Made by a program: the position numbers and the translations under genes. The notes beneath the pieces were generated by a model, which was not told the origin of the DNA, made no database searches, and saw only the letters and a list, made by a program, of their open reading frames with translations. From Microbacterium aerolatum (GTDB lineage: Bacteria > Actinomycetota > Actinomycetes > Actinomycetales > Microbacteriaceae): a stretch of DNA of 64,000 nt. The stretch is taken from assembly GCF_007988825.1 (NCBI RefSeq), contig NZ_BJUW01000002.1, positions 124,001 through 188,000 on the forward strand, given 5' to 3'. Shown here one piece after another: positions 53,716 to 61,723 of this stretch. Position 1 is the first letter of the stretch; each line of letters begins with the position of its first letter.

Positions 53716-54123
53716 ATGACGAGCTCCACTGCCAAGCCCTCGGTTCTGTTCGTCTGCGTGCACAACGCCGGGCGTTCCCAGATGGCCGCCGGATTCCTCC
53801 GCGAAATCGCCGGCGACCGAATCGAGGTCCGCTCGGCCGGGTCGATGCCTGCAGACAAGATCAACCCGGTCGCCGTCGCAGCGATGAAGGAACTCCGCAT
53901 CGACATCACCTCCGAGCGGCCCAAGGTCCTCACCGACGAGGCTGTGCGGGTCTCGGACGTCGTCATCACGATGGGGTGCGGCGATGCCTGCCCGTTCTTC
54001 CCGGGCACGCGTTATGAAGACTGGAAGCTCGACGATCCGGCCGGGCAGGGGATCGACGCTGTACGCCCCATCCGCGACGAGATCCGAGATCGCATCGAGA
54101 AGCTGGTCGCCGAACTGATCTGA
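53716..54123 (+). CDS. arsC: Arsenate reductase, low-molecular-weight phosphatase type
   Basis: A 135-residue arsenate reductase with the phosphatase loop VCVHNAGRSQM (CX5R). MGCGDACPFFPG carries a second Cys pair and YEDWKLDDPAGQG the general acid Asp region. It reduces As(V) to As(III), with mycothiol/mycoredoxin or thioredoxin as electron source; mycothiol is likely in an actinobacterium. It lies 36 bp after the ArsO-like gene. No ArsB or Acr3 efflux pump is in the window, so the arsenite made must leave by another route. Confidence 0.93.
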   Translation: MTSSTAKPSVLFVCVHNAGRSQMAAGFLREIAGDRIEVRSAGSMPADKINPVAVAAMKELRIDITSERPKVLTDEAVRVSDVVITMGCGDACPFFPGTRYEDWKLDDPAGQGIDAVRPIRDEIRDRIEKLVAELI

Positions 54124-54190
54124 GCCCAGCGGAGAGGGCAGCGTTCGCCCGAAGGTCAGGCTCGCCTCACGCTCCGGGACGGCGCCTCAA

Positions 54191-55714
54191 TCACAACCCC
54201 TGCGCGAGCCGGTGATATGCCTGGTTCCACCGGACCTGCTTCTGGAATTCCGGCAGAGTCGTCTCGTCGTCGATCACGAGCAGCTCGACCTGCGCCATCT
54301 CGGCGAAGTCGCGGAATGCCTCAAGCCCCACGGCCGTCGACATCACCGTGTGATGGGCGGCGCCCGCCGTCAACCATGCTGCGGCGCTGGTGTGGAAGTC
54401 GGGCTGCGGCTTCCACACCGCACGCCCGACCGGGAGCTTCGGCAGCGATGCGCGGGGCGCGACGTTCTCGACGACGTTCGCGGTGAGGCGGAACCGGTCG
54501 CGCATGTCACTCATGGCGACGACGACGGCGGGGCCGGGGTCGGCGGTGAAGACGAGGCGCACCGGGTCCTCCTTGCCGCCGATGCCGAGCGGGTGGACCT
54601 CGAGCGTCGGCTTCGCGGTGGTCAGCGACGGCGAGACCTCGAGCATGTGCGCGCCGAGGATCAGCTCGTCGCCGGGGGTCATGTCGTAGGTGTAGTCCTC
54701 CATGAGGCTGGCTCCGCCGGGAAGTCCCGCCCCCATCACGTTCGCGATGCGCACGAGTACGGCCGTCTTCCAGTCGCCTTCGGCTCCGAACCCGTACCCC
54801 TCGGCCATGAGTCGCTGCACGGCGAGGCCGGGCAGTTGCTTGAGCGCGCCGAGGTCTTCGAACGAGGTCGTGAAGGCGCCGAAACCCCCCTCCTCGAGGA
54901 ACGTGCGCAGTCCGATCTCGATCGCCGCGCCGTCGCGCAGCGACTGGTGGCGTTCTCCCCCGCGGCGCAGTTCGGGGACGACCTCGTACAGTTCCTCGTA
55001 CTCGGCGACGAGGGCGTCGACGTCCGATGAGGATGCCGCGGCGACGGCATCCGCCAGATCGTTCACGCCCCACGTGTTCACCTGCACGCCGAAGCGCAGC
55101 TCGGCCTCGGTCTTGTCACCCTCGGTGACGGCGACGAAGCGCATGTTGTCACCGAATCGGGCGAGTTTCAGACTGCGTGCCGCGGCAAGACCGGCAGCCG
55201 CGCGCTGCCAGGTGCCGAGCTCGCGCTGCACGCGCGGGTCGGTGGCGTGGCCGACGATCGTCTTGCGCGGAACGCCGAGGCGCGTCTGGATGTACCCGAA
55301 CTCGCGGTCGCCGTGCGCCGCCTGGTTGAGGTTCATGAAGTCGAAGTCGATCTCGGCCCACGGCAGCTCGATGTTCGCCTGAGTGTGCAGGTGCGCGAGC
55401 GGCTTCTGCAGCGCGTCCAGCCCGGCGATCCACATCTTGGCCGGACTGAAGGTGTGCATCCAGGCGACCAGCCCGATGACCCGGTCGTCGGCGTTCGCCT
55501 CGAGCGCGGTGCGGCGGATGGCGTCGCTGTCGGTGAGCACCGGCTTCCAGACGATCTTCACCGGCACATCGGATGCCGCCCCCAGCGTCTCGGCGATCAC
55601 CCGCGACTGGTCGGCGACCTGCGCGAGAGTCTCCGGCCCGTAGAGGTGCTGGCTGCCGGTGAGGAACCAGACCTCGTAGCCGTCGAGGGAGGTGGTGAGC
55701 GGGGTGCGGTTCAT
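54191..55714 (-). CDS. araA: L-arabinose isomerase
   Basis: A 507-residue isomerase that converts L-arabinose to L-ribulose with a divalent metal. The start ([18 protein letters not shown]), [14 protein letters not shown], the [14 protein letters not shown] segment and [20 protein letters not shown], with HMLEVSPSL and late [14 protein letters not shown], are all AraA landmarks. It is the third gene of araDBA on the minus strand, 9 bp after araB. Length is the usual one. Confidence 0.96.
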   Translation of the reverse strand: MNRTPLTTSLDGYEVWFLTGSQHLYGPETLAQVADQSRVIAETLGAASDVPVKIVWKPVLTDSDAIRRTALEANADDRVIGLVAWMHTFSPAKMWIAGLDALQKPLAHLHTQANIELPWAEIDFDFMNLNQAAHGDREFGYIQTRLGVPRKTIVGHATDPRVQRELGTWQRAAAGLAAARSLKLARFGDNMRFVAVTEGDKTEAELRFGVQVNTWGVNDLADAVAAASSSDVDALVAEYEELYEVVPELRRGGERHQSLRDGAAIEIGLRTFLEEGGFGAFTTSFEDLGALKQLPGLAVQRLMAEGYGFGAEGDWKTAVLVRIANVMGAGLPGGASLMEDYTYDMTPGDELILGAHMLEVSPSLTTAKPTLEVHPLGIGGKEDPVRLVFTADPGPAVVVAMSDMRDRFRLTANVVENVAPRASLPKLPVGRAVWKPQPDFHTSAAAWLTAGAAHHTVMSTAVGLEAFRDFAEMAQVELLVIDDETTLPEFQKQVRWNQAYHRLAQGL

Positions 55715-55723
55715 GAGCGTCCT

Positions 55724-57307
55724 TCAGAGTGAGTCGACGGCGGCGGCTTCGATGGCGAGGCCCGCGCGGTAGCGGTCGAGGTAGGTGGCGAAGCCGGCGA
55801 CATCGGCCGGGTCGGGGTCGGCGGTGACGATGGAAGCGTCCGCGAAGACGTGCGTCTCGAGGTATGTGCCCAGGTCCGCGGCGTCAGCGTGGGCGAGGTA
55901 GGAGGCGAGGACGGCGATGCCCCACGCTCCTCCCTCGGAAGCGAGCTCGCCGACCGCGACGGGAACGCCGAGTGCACCGGCGAGGAAGCGCTGTGCGACG
56001 CCGGAGGTGCGGAACATTCCGCCATGCGCGAGCAGACGGTCGAGTGCCACGCCTTCGTCCTCGAGCACCTTCATGCCGATGGCGAGGGTGCCGAACACTC
56101 CGTAGAGCTGCGCGCGCATGAAGTTCGCGAGGGTGAAGTCGCTGTCCGGGGTGCGCACGAACAGCGGGCGCCCGGCGGTGAGCCCCGCGACGGGTTCGCC
56201 GGCGAGGTGGTTGTAGGCGAGCAGCCCGCCGCCGTCCGCCTCGCCGGCGAGCGCTTCATGGAACAGGGCGTCGAAGGCCGCATCGGCGGTGATCGAGGTT
56301 CCCGCTGCGGCGGCGAATCGGACGAACAGCCCGACCCATGCGCCCAGCTCGCTGGCTCCGTTGTTGCAGTGCACCATGGCGACCTGGTCACCGGCAGGCG
56401 TCGTGACAAGGTCGAGCTCGTCGTGGGCGCGGGCGAGCGGACGCTCGAGCACCACCATCGCGAAGATGCTCGTACCCGCGCTGACGTTACCGGTGCGGGG
56501 CCGGACCGAGTTCGTGGCGACCATGCCGGTTCCGGCGTCGCCCTCCGGCGGGCACAGCGGGACGCCGGGTCGCAGGACGCCGCTCGGATCGAGCAGTGCC
56601 GCGCCCTCGTCGGTGAGGTCGCCGGCCGCTGCTCCGGCAGGCAGCACCCGCGGAAGGAGGTCTTTCACGGGGCACGGCAGGCGGTCTGCGGCGAGCGCGT
56701 CATAGGCGGCCAGCATCCGCTCGTCGTAGTCGCGCACGGCCGAATCGATCGGGAACATGCCCGATGCGTCGCCGATGCCGAGCACGCGTTTGCCCGTGAG
56801 CTGCCAGTGCACGTAGCCGGCGAGGGTAGTGATGAAGTCCAGCTGCGGCACGTGCGGTTCGGCGTCGAGGACGGCCTGGTGCAGATGCGCTATAGACCAT
56901 CGCAGCGGGATGTTCACGCCCAGCAGTTCGGTGAGCTCGGCCGCGGCGACGCCCGTGTTCGTGTTGCGCCAGGTGCGGAAGGCTGTGAGCTGCTCACCTT
57001 CGGCGTCGAAGGCGAGATAGCCGTGCATCATGGCGGAGACGCCGATTGCGCCGATGCTCGTCGGCTTCACGCCATACCGGTCGTGCGCGTCGGCGACGAG
57101 GTCGGCGTAGGCGGCCTGCAGCCCGTGCCAGACCTCTTCGAGCGGGTAGGTCCAGAGGCCGTCTGCGAAGCTGTTCTCCCAGGCGAAGGATCCGGTGGCG
57201 AGGACGTCGCCGGCGTCCGCTCCGATCAGGCAGGCCTTGATCCGCGTCGACCCCAGCTCGATGCCGAGGCTGGTGCGGCCGGCGAGGATGTCATCGCGGG
57301 CGGTCAT
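55724..57307 (-). CDS. araB: FGGY-family ribulokinase
   Basis: A 527-residue sugar kinase of the FGGY family. The ATPase fold begins with SLGIELGSTRIKACLIG, GVSAMMHGYLAFD is the substrate loop, and TGNVSAGTSIFAMVVLERP and LLAHGGMFRTSGVAQRFLA follow. It phosphorylates L-ribulose for AraD. The sequence differs from E. coli-type AraB, so xylulokinase-like activity is possible, but the operon makes ribulokinase most likely. The start ATG overlaps the araD stop (ATGA). The long frame upstream of 57307 is antisense-free but out of context and not used. Confidence 0.93.
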   Translation of the reverse strand: MTARDDILAGRTSLGIELGSTRIKACLIGADAGDVLATGSFAWENSFADGLWTYPLEEVWHGLQAAYADLVADAHDRYGVKPTSIGAIGVSAMMHGYLAFDAEGEQLTAFRTWRNTNTGVAAAELTELLGVNIPLRWSIAHLHQAVLDAEPHVPQLDFITTLAGYVHWQLTGKRVLGIGDASGMFPIDSAVRDYDERMLAAYDALAADRLPCPVKDLLPRVLPAGAAAGDLTDEGAALLDPSGVLRPGVPLCPPEGDAGTGMVATNSVRPRTGNVSAGTSIFAMVVLERPLARAHDELDLVTTPAGDQVAMVHCNNGASELGAWVGLFVRFAAAAGTSITADAAFDALFHEALAGEADGGGLLAYNHLAGEPVAGLTAGRPLFVRTPDSDFTLANFMRAQLYGVFGTLAIGMKVLEDEGVALDRLLAHGGMFRTSGVAQRFLAGALGVPVAVGELASEGGAWGIAVLASYLAHADAADLGTYLETHVFADASIVTADPDPADVAGFATYLDRYRAGLAIEAAAVDSL

Positions 57308-58038
57308 CGGCGGGCATCCGTGCTCTGCCCGTAGACGTTCTGATAGCGGTCGTAGAGGCTGTCGATCGCCTCCTGCGGGATCGGGATCAGCGGACCGGCC
57401 TCTCGGGCGTGGTGAACGGTCCGAGCGACGTCTTCGACCATGACGGCGGCCTTCACGGCATCCTTCGCGTCCTTGCCGATCGTGAACGGTCCGTGGTTCT
57501 GCATGAGCACGGCGCGCGAACGGTGCCCGGTGAGCGTGTCGACGATGCCGCGACCGATCGAGTCGTCGCCGATGATCGCGAACGGTCCGACCGGGATCGG
57601 TCCGCCGAACTCGTCGGCCATCGCCGTGATGACGCACGGGATCTCTTCACCGCGGGCGGCCCAGGCGACCGCGAAGGTCGAGTGGGTGTGCACGACACCA
57701 CCGACCTCGGGCATGTGCCGGTAGACATAGGCGTGTGCGGCGGTGTCGCTGGACGGTGCGCGATCGCTCCCCTCGCTGCCGGCGACGACGTTGCCGTCGA
57801 GGTCGCAGAGGATCATGTTCGCGGGCGTCAGGTCGTCGTAGGAGACGCCGGACGGTTTGATGACGAACAGGTCGGCGCTGCCGCCTGGGGACAGCCGCAC
57901 CCGGCCGGAGACGTTGCCGCCGGTCCAGACGACCAGGCCGTTGCGGACGAGTTCGCCGTGCAGGCGCGCCACGTCGGCACGGATGGCCCGAATGGATGCT
58001 TCGACTTCGCCGGAGAAGGCGGGGGCTGCGTTGCTCAA
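57304..58038 (-). CDS. araD: L-ribulose-5-phosphate 4-epimerase
   Basis: A 244-residue zinc-dependent class II aldolase-fold epimerase making D-xylulose 5-phosphate. It shows VVWTGGNVSGR, VIKPSGVSYDDLTP, HAYVYRHMPEVGGVVHTHSTFAVAWAA (zinc His pair) and MQNHGPFTIG (third His). The start is a rare TTG at 58038, chosen because GAGG lies 6 nt upstream and a longer ATG frame would overlap the operator. It heads the araDBA operon, and its promoter has a LacI-type operator at the transcription start. Confidence 0.94.
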   Translation of the reverse strand: MSNAAPAFSGEVEASIRAIRADVARLHGELVRNGLVVWTGGNVSGRVRLSPGGSADLFVIKPSGVSYDDLTPANMILCDLDGNVVAGSEGSDRAPSSDTAAHAYVYRHMPEVGGVVHTHSTFAVAWAARGEEIPCVITAMADEFGGPIPVGPFAIIGDDSIGRGIVDTLTGHRSRAVLMQNHGPFTIGKDAKDAVKAAVMVEDVARTVHHAREAGPLIPIPQEAIDSLYDRYQNVYGQSTDARR

Positions 58039-58065
58039 TGAACACCTCGAGGTTGCTGCGGCGAA

Positions 58066-58081
58066 CTGTGACCGGTCACAG
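58066..58081. promoter_or_regulatory. 16-bp perfect palindromic operator of araDBA
   Basis: CTGTGACCGGTCACAG is a perfect palindrome of LacI type (central CG), placed immediately downstream of the -10 box of the araD promoter, over the likely start of transcription. Binding of the adjacent LacI protein would block the operon. Confidence 0.88.
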
Positions 58082-58082
58082 A

Positions 58083-58111
58083 AGTGTGACACGGCGTCCA
58101 TTCGCGGTCAA
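58083..58111 (-). promoter_or_regulatory. araDBA promoter
   Basis: On the minus strand TTGACC (58106-58111) is a 5/6 -35 box, then 17 nt, then CACACT (58083-58088) as -10. The operator palindrome follows at once and the TTG of araD is 45 nt further on. Confidence 0.7.
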
Positions 58112-58141
58112 GCCGTGTGCCCACAAGGAGGCGCGGCGTGA

Positions 58142-59155
58142 CTATCGGGCGGGCGGCGCGATGGAATCGCGCATCACGAGGACGGGCGCGATCGGGGGGA
58201 TGCCGGATGCATTCACCGGCTGCGCTGACACGAGGGCGGCGATTGCCTGACGGGCGAGCTCGTCGAAGTCCTGGCGCACCGTGGTGAGCTTCGGCCAGTA
58301 GTACGCGGCATCCGGGACATCGTCGAACCCCACCACGCTCATCTCCCCGGGCACCGACACCCCCGCTTCGTGCAGGCCGCCGAGCAGACCAAGGGCCATC
58401 TGGTCGTTCGCGGCGAACACCGCCGTCACGCCGGAGCGCCGCACCTGCTCGGTGGCGGCATACCCGGAGCCGGCGGTCCACGATCCCGCGATGATCGGGC
58501 CGGCATCCAAGCCGCGCTCGGCGAGTTCGGCGGCGAAGCCCGCCGCTCGGGACTCGGCCTCAAGCCAGTCGGCGGGCCCGGCGAGATGTGCGATGCGCGT
58601 GTGCCCCGCGTCGGCCAGCGCGGCGACCGCGAGCCGCGCACCGGCCGTCTGGTCGACCGACAGTCCGCGCATCCCGCGACCGGCCGAGTGCAACGTGATG
58701 ACCGGCACATCGATCCGCAGCGCGTCGAGCGCCTCCAGGGTGCGAGCGTGCGGGGCGACGACGACGATCCCCTCCACCCCCTGTGCCACGAGATGATCCA
58801 CTGCGGAGATGACGGAGCTCTCGTCGCCGGCATCCGCGAACGCGGCGCTCACCCAGTACCCGGCTGCACGGGCCGATGCTTCGAGCGCCGCGATGCTGCG
58901 GGAAGGACCGTACTGCATGGCATCCGAGGCCAGCACGCCGATGGTGCGAGATCGACGGGTTCCGAGCGCGCGTGCGGCGTTGTTCATGCGATAGCCGAGC
59001 TCGCCCATCGCCGCGAGTACGCGCTGCTTGGTCTCCGCTGCGACATCGGGGTGATCGTTGAGCACTCTCGACACCGTCTGACGGGACACCCCTGCGGCGG
59101 CGGCCACGTCACGCACGCCCGCGCTGCGACGCAGGCCGGTAGTCGAATCACTCAC
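58142..59155 (-). CDS. LacI-family repressor of the ara operon
   Basis: A 337-residue LacI-type regulator. The DNA-binding part is VRDVAAAAGVSRQTVSRVLN followed by a hinge RAARALGTRRS-like segment (NNAARALGTRRSRTIGVL), then a sugar-binding periplasmic-like domain with VFAANDQMALGLLGGLHEAG and VVGFDDVPDAAYYWP. It lies upstream of araDBA in the same direction, and the gap holds the promoter/operator, so it should repress and be released by arabinose. The start GTG at 59155 has no Shine-Dalgarno, and TACACT 7 nt upstream suggests a leaderless mRNA. Confidence 0.92.
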   Translation of the reverse strand: MSDSTTGLRRSAGVRDVAAAAGVSRQTVSRVLNDHPDVAAETKQRVLAAMGELGYRMNNAARALGTRRSRTIGVLASDAMQYGPSRSIAALEASARAAGYWVSAAFADAGDESSVISAVDHLVAQGVEGIVVVAPHARTLEALDALRIDVPVITLHSAGRGMRGLSVDQTAGARLAVAALADAGHTRIAHLAGPADWLEAESRAAGFAAELAERGLDAGPIIAGSWTAGSGYAATEQVRRSGVTAVFAANDQMALGLLGGLHEAGVSVPGEMSVVGFDDVPDAAYYWPKLTTVRQDFDELARQAIAALVSAQPVNASGIPPIAPVLVMRDSIAPPAR

Positions 59156-59250
59156 GCCGACGAGTGTACGACGGGGGCTTGAGGACCGAGGTCGGGGCCG
59201 CTTGGAAACGTCCGCTGACTCGGAAGAAATGGGCACTCGACCAGGACTTT

Positions 59251-59267
59251 AATGGCGGAGACGGAGG
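59251..59267. repeat. 17-nt direct repeat, left copy (tRNA-Ser 3' end)
   Basis: AATGGCGGAGACGGAGG here is identical to 60594-60610, where it forms the 3' end of a broken tRNA-Ser gene. The mobile element lies exactly between the two copies. Confidence 0.9.
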
Positions 59268-59359
59268 TGCCTGGTTTCAGGACATCGTGAACGGGTGTCT
59301 CGGGACATCGTGAACGATCGTGTTCTGCGCGTTGGGATGTCTCAGGTCATCGTGAACGG

Positions 59360-60544
59360 GTGGCCAAGTACGAGATCCTGATCAAAGCCGTCACTCTCCA
59401 GGGCATGACCTACGGGCAGGTTGCCGCCTGCTACGGGGTCTCGAAGACTCTGGTCCACAAGCTCCACCATCGGTGGCTGGCCGAGGGCGATGCGGCGTTC
59501 GAGCCGCGCTCTCGCCGTCCCCGGACGACACCGAACCGGACTCCGGATCCGGTCCGAGATCGTGTGATCGCGCTCCGCGATGAGCTCGCCCACCGCGGCC
59601 TGGACGCCGGCGCAGACACGATCATGGAACACCTCGCCCGGGAGAGGACCCTCCTGTCCCGGGCGACGATCTGGCGCATCCTCACCGCGAACGGGAAAGT
59701 CACCCCACGACCTCAGAAACGCCCCCGCTCCTCCTGGCGACGCTTCACCGCCGACCGCCCCAACGAGCTCTGGCAATCCGACTTCACCCACGTCGCCCTC
59801 ACCGACGACACCGACATCGAGGTGATCGGATGGCTCGACGACCACTTCCGCAACATGCTCCATCTCACCGCCCACCGCCGCGTCACCGGCCGGGTCGTGA
59901 CCGACACCTTCACCGCCACCGCCCACGAACACGGCTACCCGGCAGCGACACTGACCGACAACGGCATGGTCTACACCACCCGCCTCGCCCGCGGCGGACG
60001 CGGCAGAGGCGACGGCACAGGCAACGGCTTCGAAACCCTCCTCGCCGACCTGGGCATCGCCCAGAAGAACGGCAAACCCTTCAAACGCACCACCCAAGAC
60101 AAGATCGAACGCTTCTGGAAAACCCTGAAGAAACACCTCGCAGCCCACCCCGCCGACAGCATCACCGAACTGCAAACCATCCTCGACGCGTTCCGCACCT
60201 ACGACAACGACGTCCGCCCCCACCGCGGCATCGGCCGCAAAACCCCCGCGTTCGCCTACCAACTCATCCCGAAAGCGACCCCGACACGACCCGCCGACCC
60301 GAACATCTGGCGAGTCCGCTACGACACCATCGACAACGACGGCAAGATCACCCTCCGCCACACCGGCAAACTCCTCCACCTCGGCATCGGCATCGGCATC
60401 GGCATCGGCAGAGCCCACTCCCGCACCGAGATCATCTGCCTCGTCCACAACAACAACGCCACCATCATCACCCCGAACACTGGAGAACTCCTCGCAGAAT
60501 TCACCCTCGACCCCACAAAGAACTACCAACGCAAAAACGACTGA
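59360..60544 (+). CDS. IS481-type transposase
   Basis: A 394-residue transposase. The N-terminal helix-turn-helix (MTYGQVAACYGVSKTLVHKL) is followed by a second DNA-binding region (TIWRILTANGKVTPRP) and the rve-type catalytic core. The DDE motif shows as WQSDFTHV (first Asp), TDNGMVYT (second) and the HRGIGRKTP/Glu region near KIERFWKTLKKHL. A GI repeat near residue 345 comes from GGCATC repeated five times, a slippage-prone tract. The frame is intact, so the element may still move. GTG start at 59360, within the IS end. Confidence 0.92.
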   Translation: MAKYEILIKAVTLQGMTYGQVAACYGVSKTLVHKLHHRWLAEGDAAFEPRSRRPRTTPNRTPDPVRDRVIALRDELAHRGLDAGADTIMEHLARERTLLSRATIWRILTANGKVTPRPQKRPRSSWRRFTADRPNELWQSDFTHVALTDDTDIEVIGWLDDHFRNMLHLTAHRRVTGRVVTDTFTATAHEHGYPAATLTDNGMVYTTRLARGGRGRGDGTGNGFETLLADLGIAQKNGKPFKRTTQDKIERFWKTLKKHLAAHPADSITELQTILDAFRTYDNDVRPHRGIGRKTPAFAYQLIPKATPTRPADPNIWRVRYDTIDNDGKITLRHTGKLLHLGIGIGIGIGRAHSRTEIICLVHNNNATIITPNTGELLAEFTLDPTKNYQRKND

Positions 60545-60567
60545 ACCCCCGGAAACCGGGGGTTCAG
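60541..60567. terminator. Hairpin at the transposase stop
   Basis: CTGAACCCCCGG (60541-60552) and CCGGGGGTTCAG (60556-60567) pair over 12 bp around AAA. It overlaps the TGA of the transposase and probably ends its transcript, protecting the IS end from read-through. No T-run follows. Confidence 0.65.
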
Positions 60568-60593
60568 TCGTTCACGATGTCCTGAGACATCCC

Positions 60594-60610
60594 AATGGCG
60601 GAGACGGAGG
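60594..60610. repeat. 17-nt direct repeat, right copy
   Basis: Right copy of AATGGCGGAGACGGAGG (see 59251-59267). It is part of the tRNA-Ser 3' half described next. Confidence 0.9.
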
Positions 60611-60653
60611 GACTTGAACCCTCGGTCCCCGTGAGGGGACTCCACCTTAGCAG
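60596..60653 (-). pseudogene. tRNA-Ser(GCU) 3' half
   Basis: On the minus strand this reads from the anticodon loop (CTGCTAA, anticodon GCU) through the 3' anticodon stem GGTGG, a long class II variable arm with stem AGTCCCC/GGGGACC, the T-arm GAGGG-TTCAAGT-CCCTC and the acceptor strand CGTCTCC, to GCCA. The other half is absent: the sequence before the loop (CGACG) does not pair with GGTGG, and no D-arm or 5' acceptor strand was found. It looks like the residual attachment site of an element that integrated into a tRNA-Ser gene. Confidence 0.85.
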
Positions 60654-60657
60654 CGTC

Positions 60658-60677
60658 GCGCTCTGGGGCCAGAGCGC
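60658..60677. repeat. 9-bp inverted repeat at the tRNA junction
   Basis: GCGCTCTGG (60658-60666) and CCAGAGCGC (60669-60677) are perfect arms with a 2-nt centre, immediately beside the truncated tRNA-Ser anticodon loop. It could be a recombinase arm site of the integrated element. The 216 bp from here to 60893 hold no gene I can support. Confidence 0.55.
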
Positions 60678-60893
60678 ATCGCAGCCCATCGGGGCCACTC
60701 CCCCGACTCGCGGCGCTCACCGGGCATGGGCGCAGCGCCCGCTCACATTGGGAGACAGCGGGAGAGGCTCCCGACGGCGCTTCGAGAAATGAGCCGTGAC
60801 CAAGCGCTAGCGGGCTAGCCAATCGCGTACCCGTTCACCGCGGACAGTGTGGACCGCTGGCGGAAGGTCGTTCCGATGACTGCGTACGCCTCG

Positions 60894-61586
60894 CTACGCT
60901 TGGGCGCGCACTGTCTGAAGGTGCAAGGCATCTCGCGCGCCGGCGATGAACAATTCGACGCTCATCTCAAGCTGCCGTCGGTCGTAAGTGGTGACCGTGA
61001 GCTCGGCAATGCGCGCGAGTGTTGGAAATTTGGCGGCGTCGCGCTGCTCAAGCGCTCCGCGGAGGATTTCGGTGCGGGGCGTCACACCGCTGCGGAGTTC
61101 AATCACGACGTCTCGGGCGTACGCAAGGCAGATGTTGGTCAGCAGGGAGAGGGTACGCATCGCGCTCTCGTCGTCGAACCCTGCCTCGACCATCTTCTGC
61201 AGAACCGCCTCGGTCGGTTCAAGGATCTGGGTGACATACGGATCAGTGAGGCGGATACGATCCGCGAGGACGCCGGTCGCGATCGCACTGTCGGTGAAGC
61301 CGAACGCGTAGGTGCGGCAGGCTTCCTCCCAATCCGCCTGGTGGGCGATCTCTACCGCAGAGAACGACGTCGCGAACGCATCCATCGCCACCATCCCGAG
61401 GAGGGTGTCGCGATCGCTGACATGGTGATTGATCGCCTTGCGGTCCACGCCCAGGCGTCGCGCCAACGCCTGCATCGACAGCTCATCGGGCGTCATGGAA
61501 CGAGCGGCAGCGATGATGCGATCCAAAGTCAGGCCGGCGTGCACACCGATCGCGCGCACAGGTCGCTTCGCATGAGTGGTAGGCAT
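60894..61586 (-). CDS. TetR-family repressor
   Basis: A 230-residue TetR protein. The helix-turn-helix is LTLDRIIAAARSMTPDELSM then QALARRLGVDRKAINHHVSD; the ligand domain continues to residue 230. GGAGGGG precedes the ATG at 61586. It is divergent from an MpaB-family oxygenase gene, and the gap holds two operator-like repeats overlapping a promoter. It may control the oxygenase/aldehyde dehydrogenase genes and itself. Confidence 0.88.
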   Translation of the reverse strand: MPTTHAKRPVRAIGVHAGLTLDRIIAAARSMTPDELSMQALARRLGVDRKAINHHVSDRDTLLGMVAMDAFATSFSAVEIAHQADWEEACRTYAFGFTDSAIATGVLADRIRLTDPYVTQILEPTEAVLQKMVEAGFDDESAMRTLSLLTNICLAYARDVVIELRSGVTPRTEILRGALEQRDAAKFPTLARIAELTVTTYDRRQLEMSVELFIAGARDALHLQTVRAQA

Positions 61587-61621
61587 CTGCCCCTCCGTCC
61601 ACGGGATGTCAGCATCGAGAA

Positions 61622-61681
61622 TTGACAACTGTTCCCACCCGGTAACTATACTGTGTCGAAACCTGTTCCCGGGTGGGAACA
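61622..61681. promoter_or_regulatory. Bidirectional promoter with TetR operator repeats
   Basis: TTGACA (61622-61627) and TATACT (61647-61652), 19 nt apart, form a plus-strand promoter; the reverse hexamer TATAGT (61645-61650) can serve the other way. TGTTCCC occurs at 61630 and at 61664; the second continues as TGTTCCC-GGGT-GGGAACA (perfect 7-bp arms) and the first has a degenerate partner (GGTAACT). Also 61630-61642 and 61669-61681 are exact reverse complements over 13 bp. One site lies between -35 and -10, the other just after the start of transcription. Confidence 0.85.
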
Positions 61682-61723
61682 CCTACAACGAACGACGCAC
61701 CCACGCGAACGAAGGAGTACGCA

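Larger units (their letters stand above)
59268..60593 (+). mobile_element. IS481-family element with duplicated left ends
   Basis: The main copy spans about 59334-60593, with inverted repeats GGGATGTCTCAGGTCATCG (59334 on) and, at the right, the complement of the same sequence ending ...CATCCC at 60593 (one mismatch over 24 nt). Before the left end lie two more end-like copies: TCAGGACATCGTGAAC (59277 on) and CTCGGGACATCGTGAAC (59299 on), so an older related insertion was interrupted or fused. The element encodes one transposase, is flanked by 17-nt direct repeats that begin exactly at the outer ends, and has codon use richer in C than its neighbours. Confidence 0.85.

Noticed and set aside
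53457..54008. Possible minus-strand gene opposite arsC
   Set aside because: It overlaps two confident genes and has no family features.
59342..60529. Minus-strand open frame over the IS481 transposase
   Set aside because: Antisense shadow rich in Gly, Val and Asp with no recognisable motif.
60595..60792. Open frame starting MAETEGLEPS across the tRNA fragment
   Set aside because: It is the antisense translation of a tRNA-Ser 3' end, a well-known spurious call.
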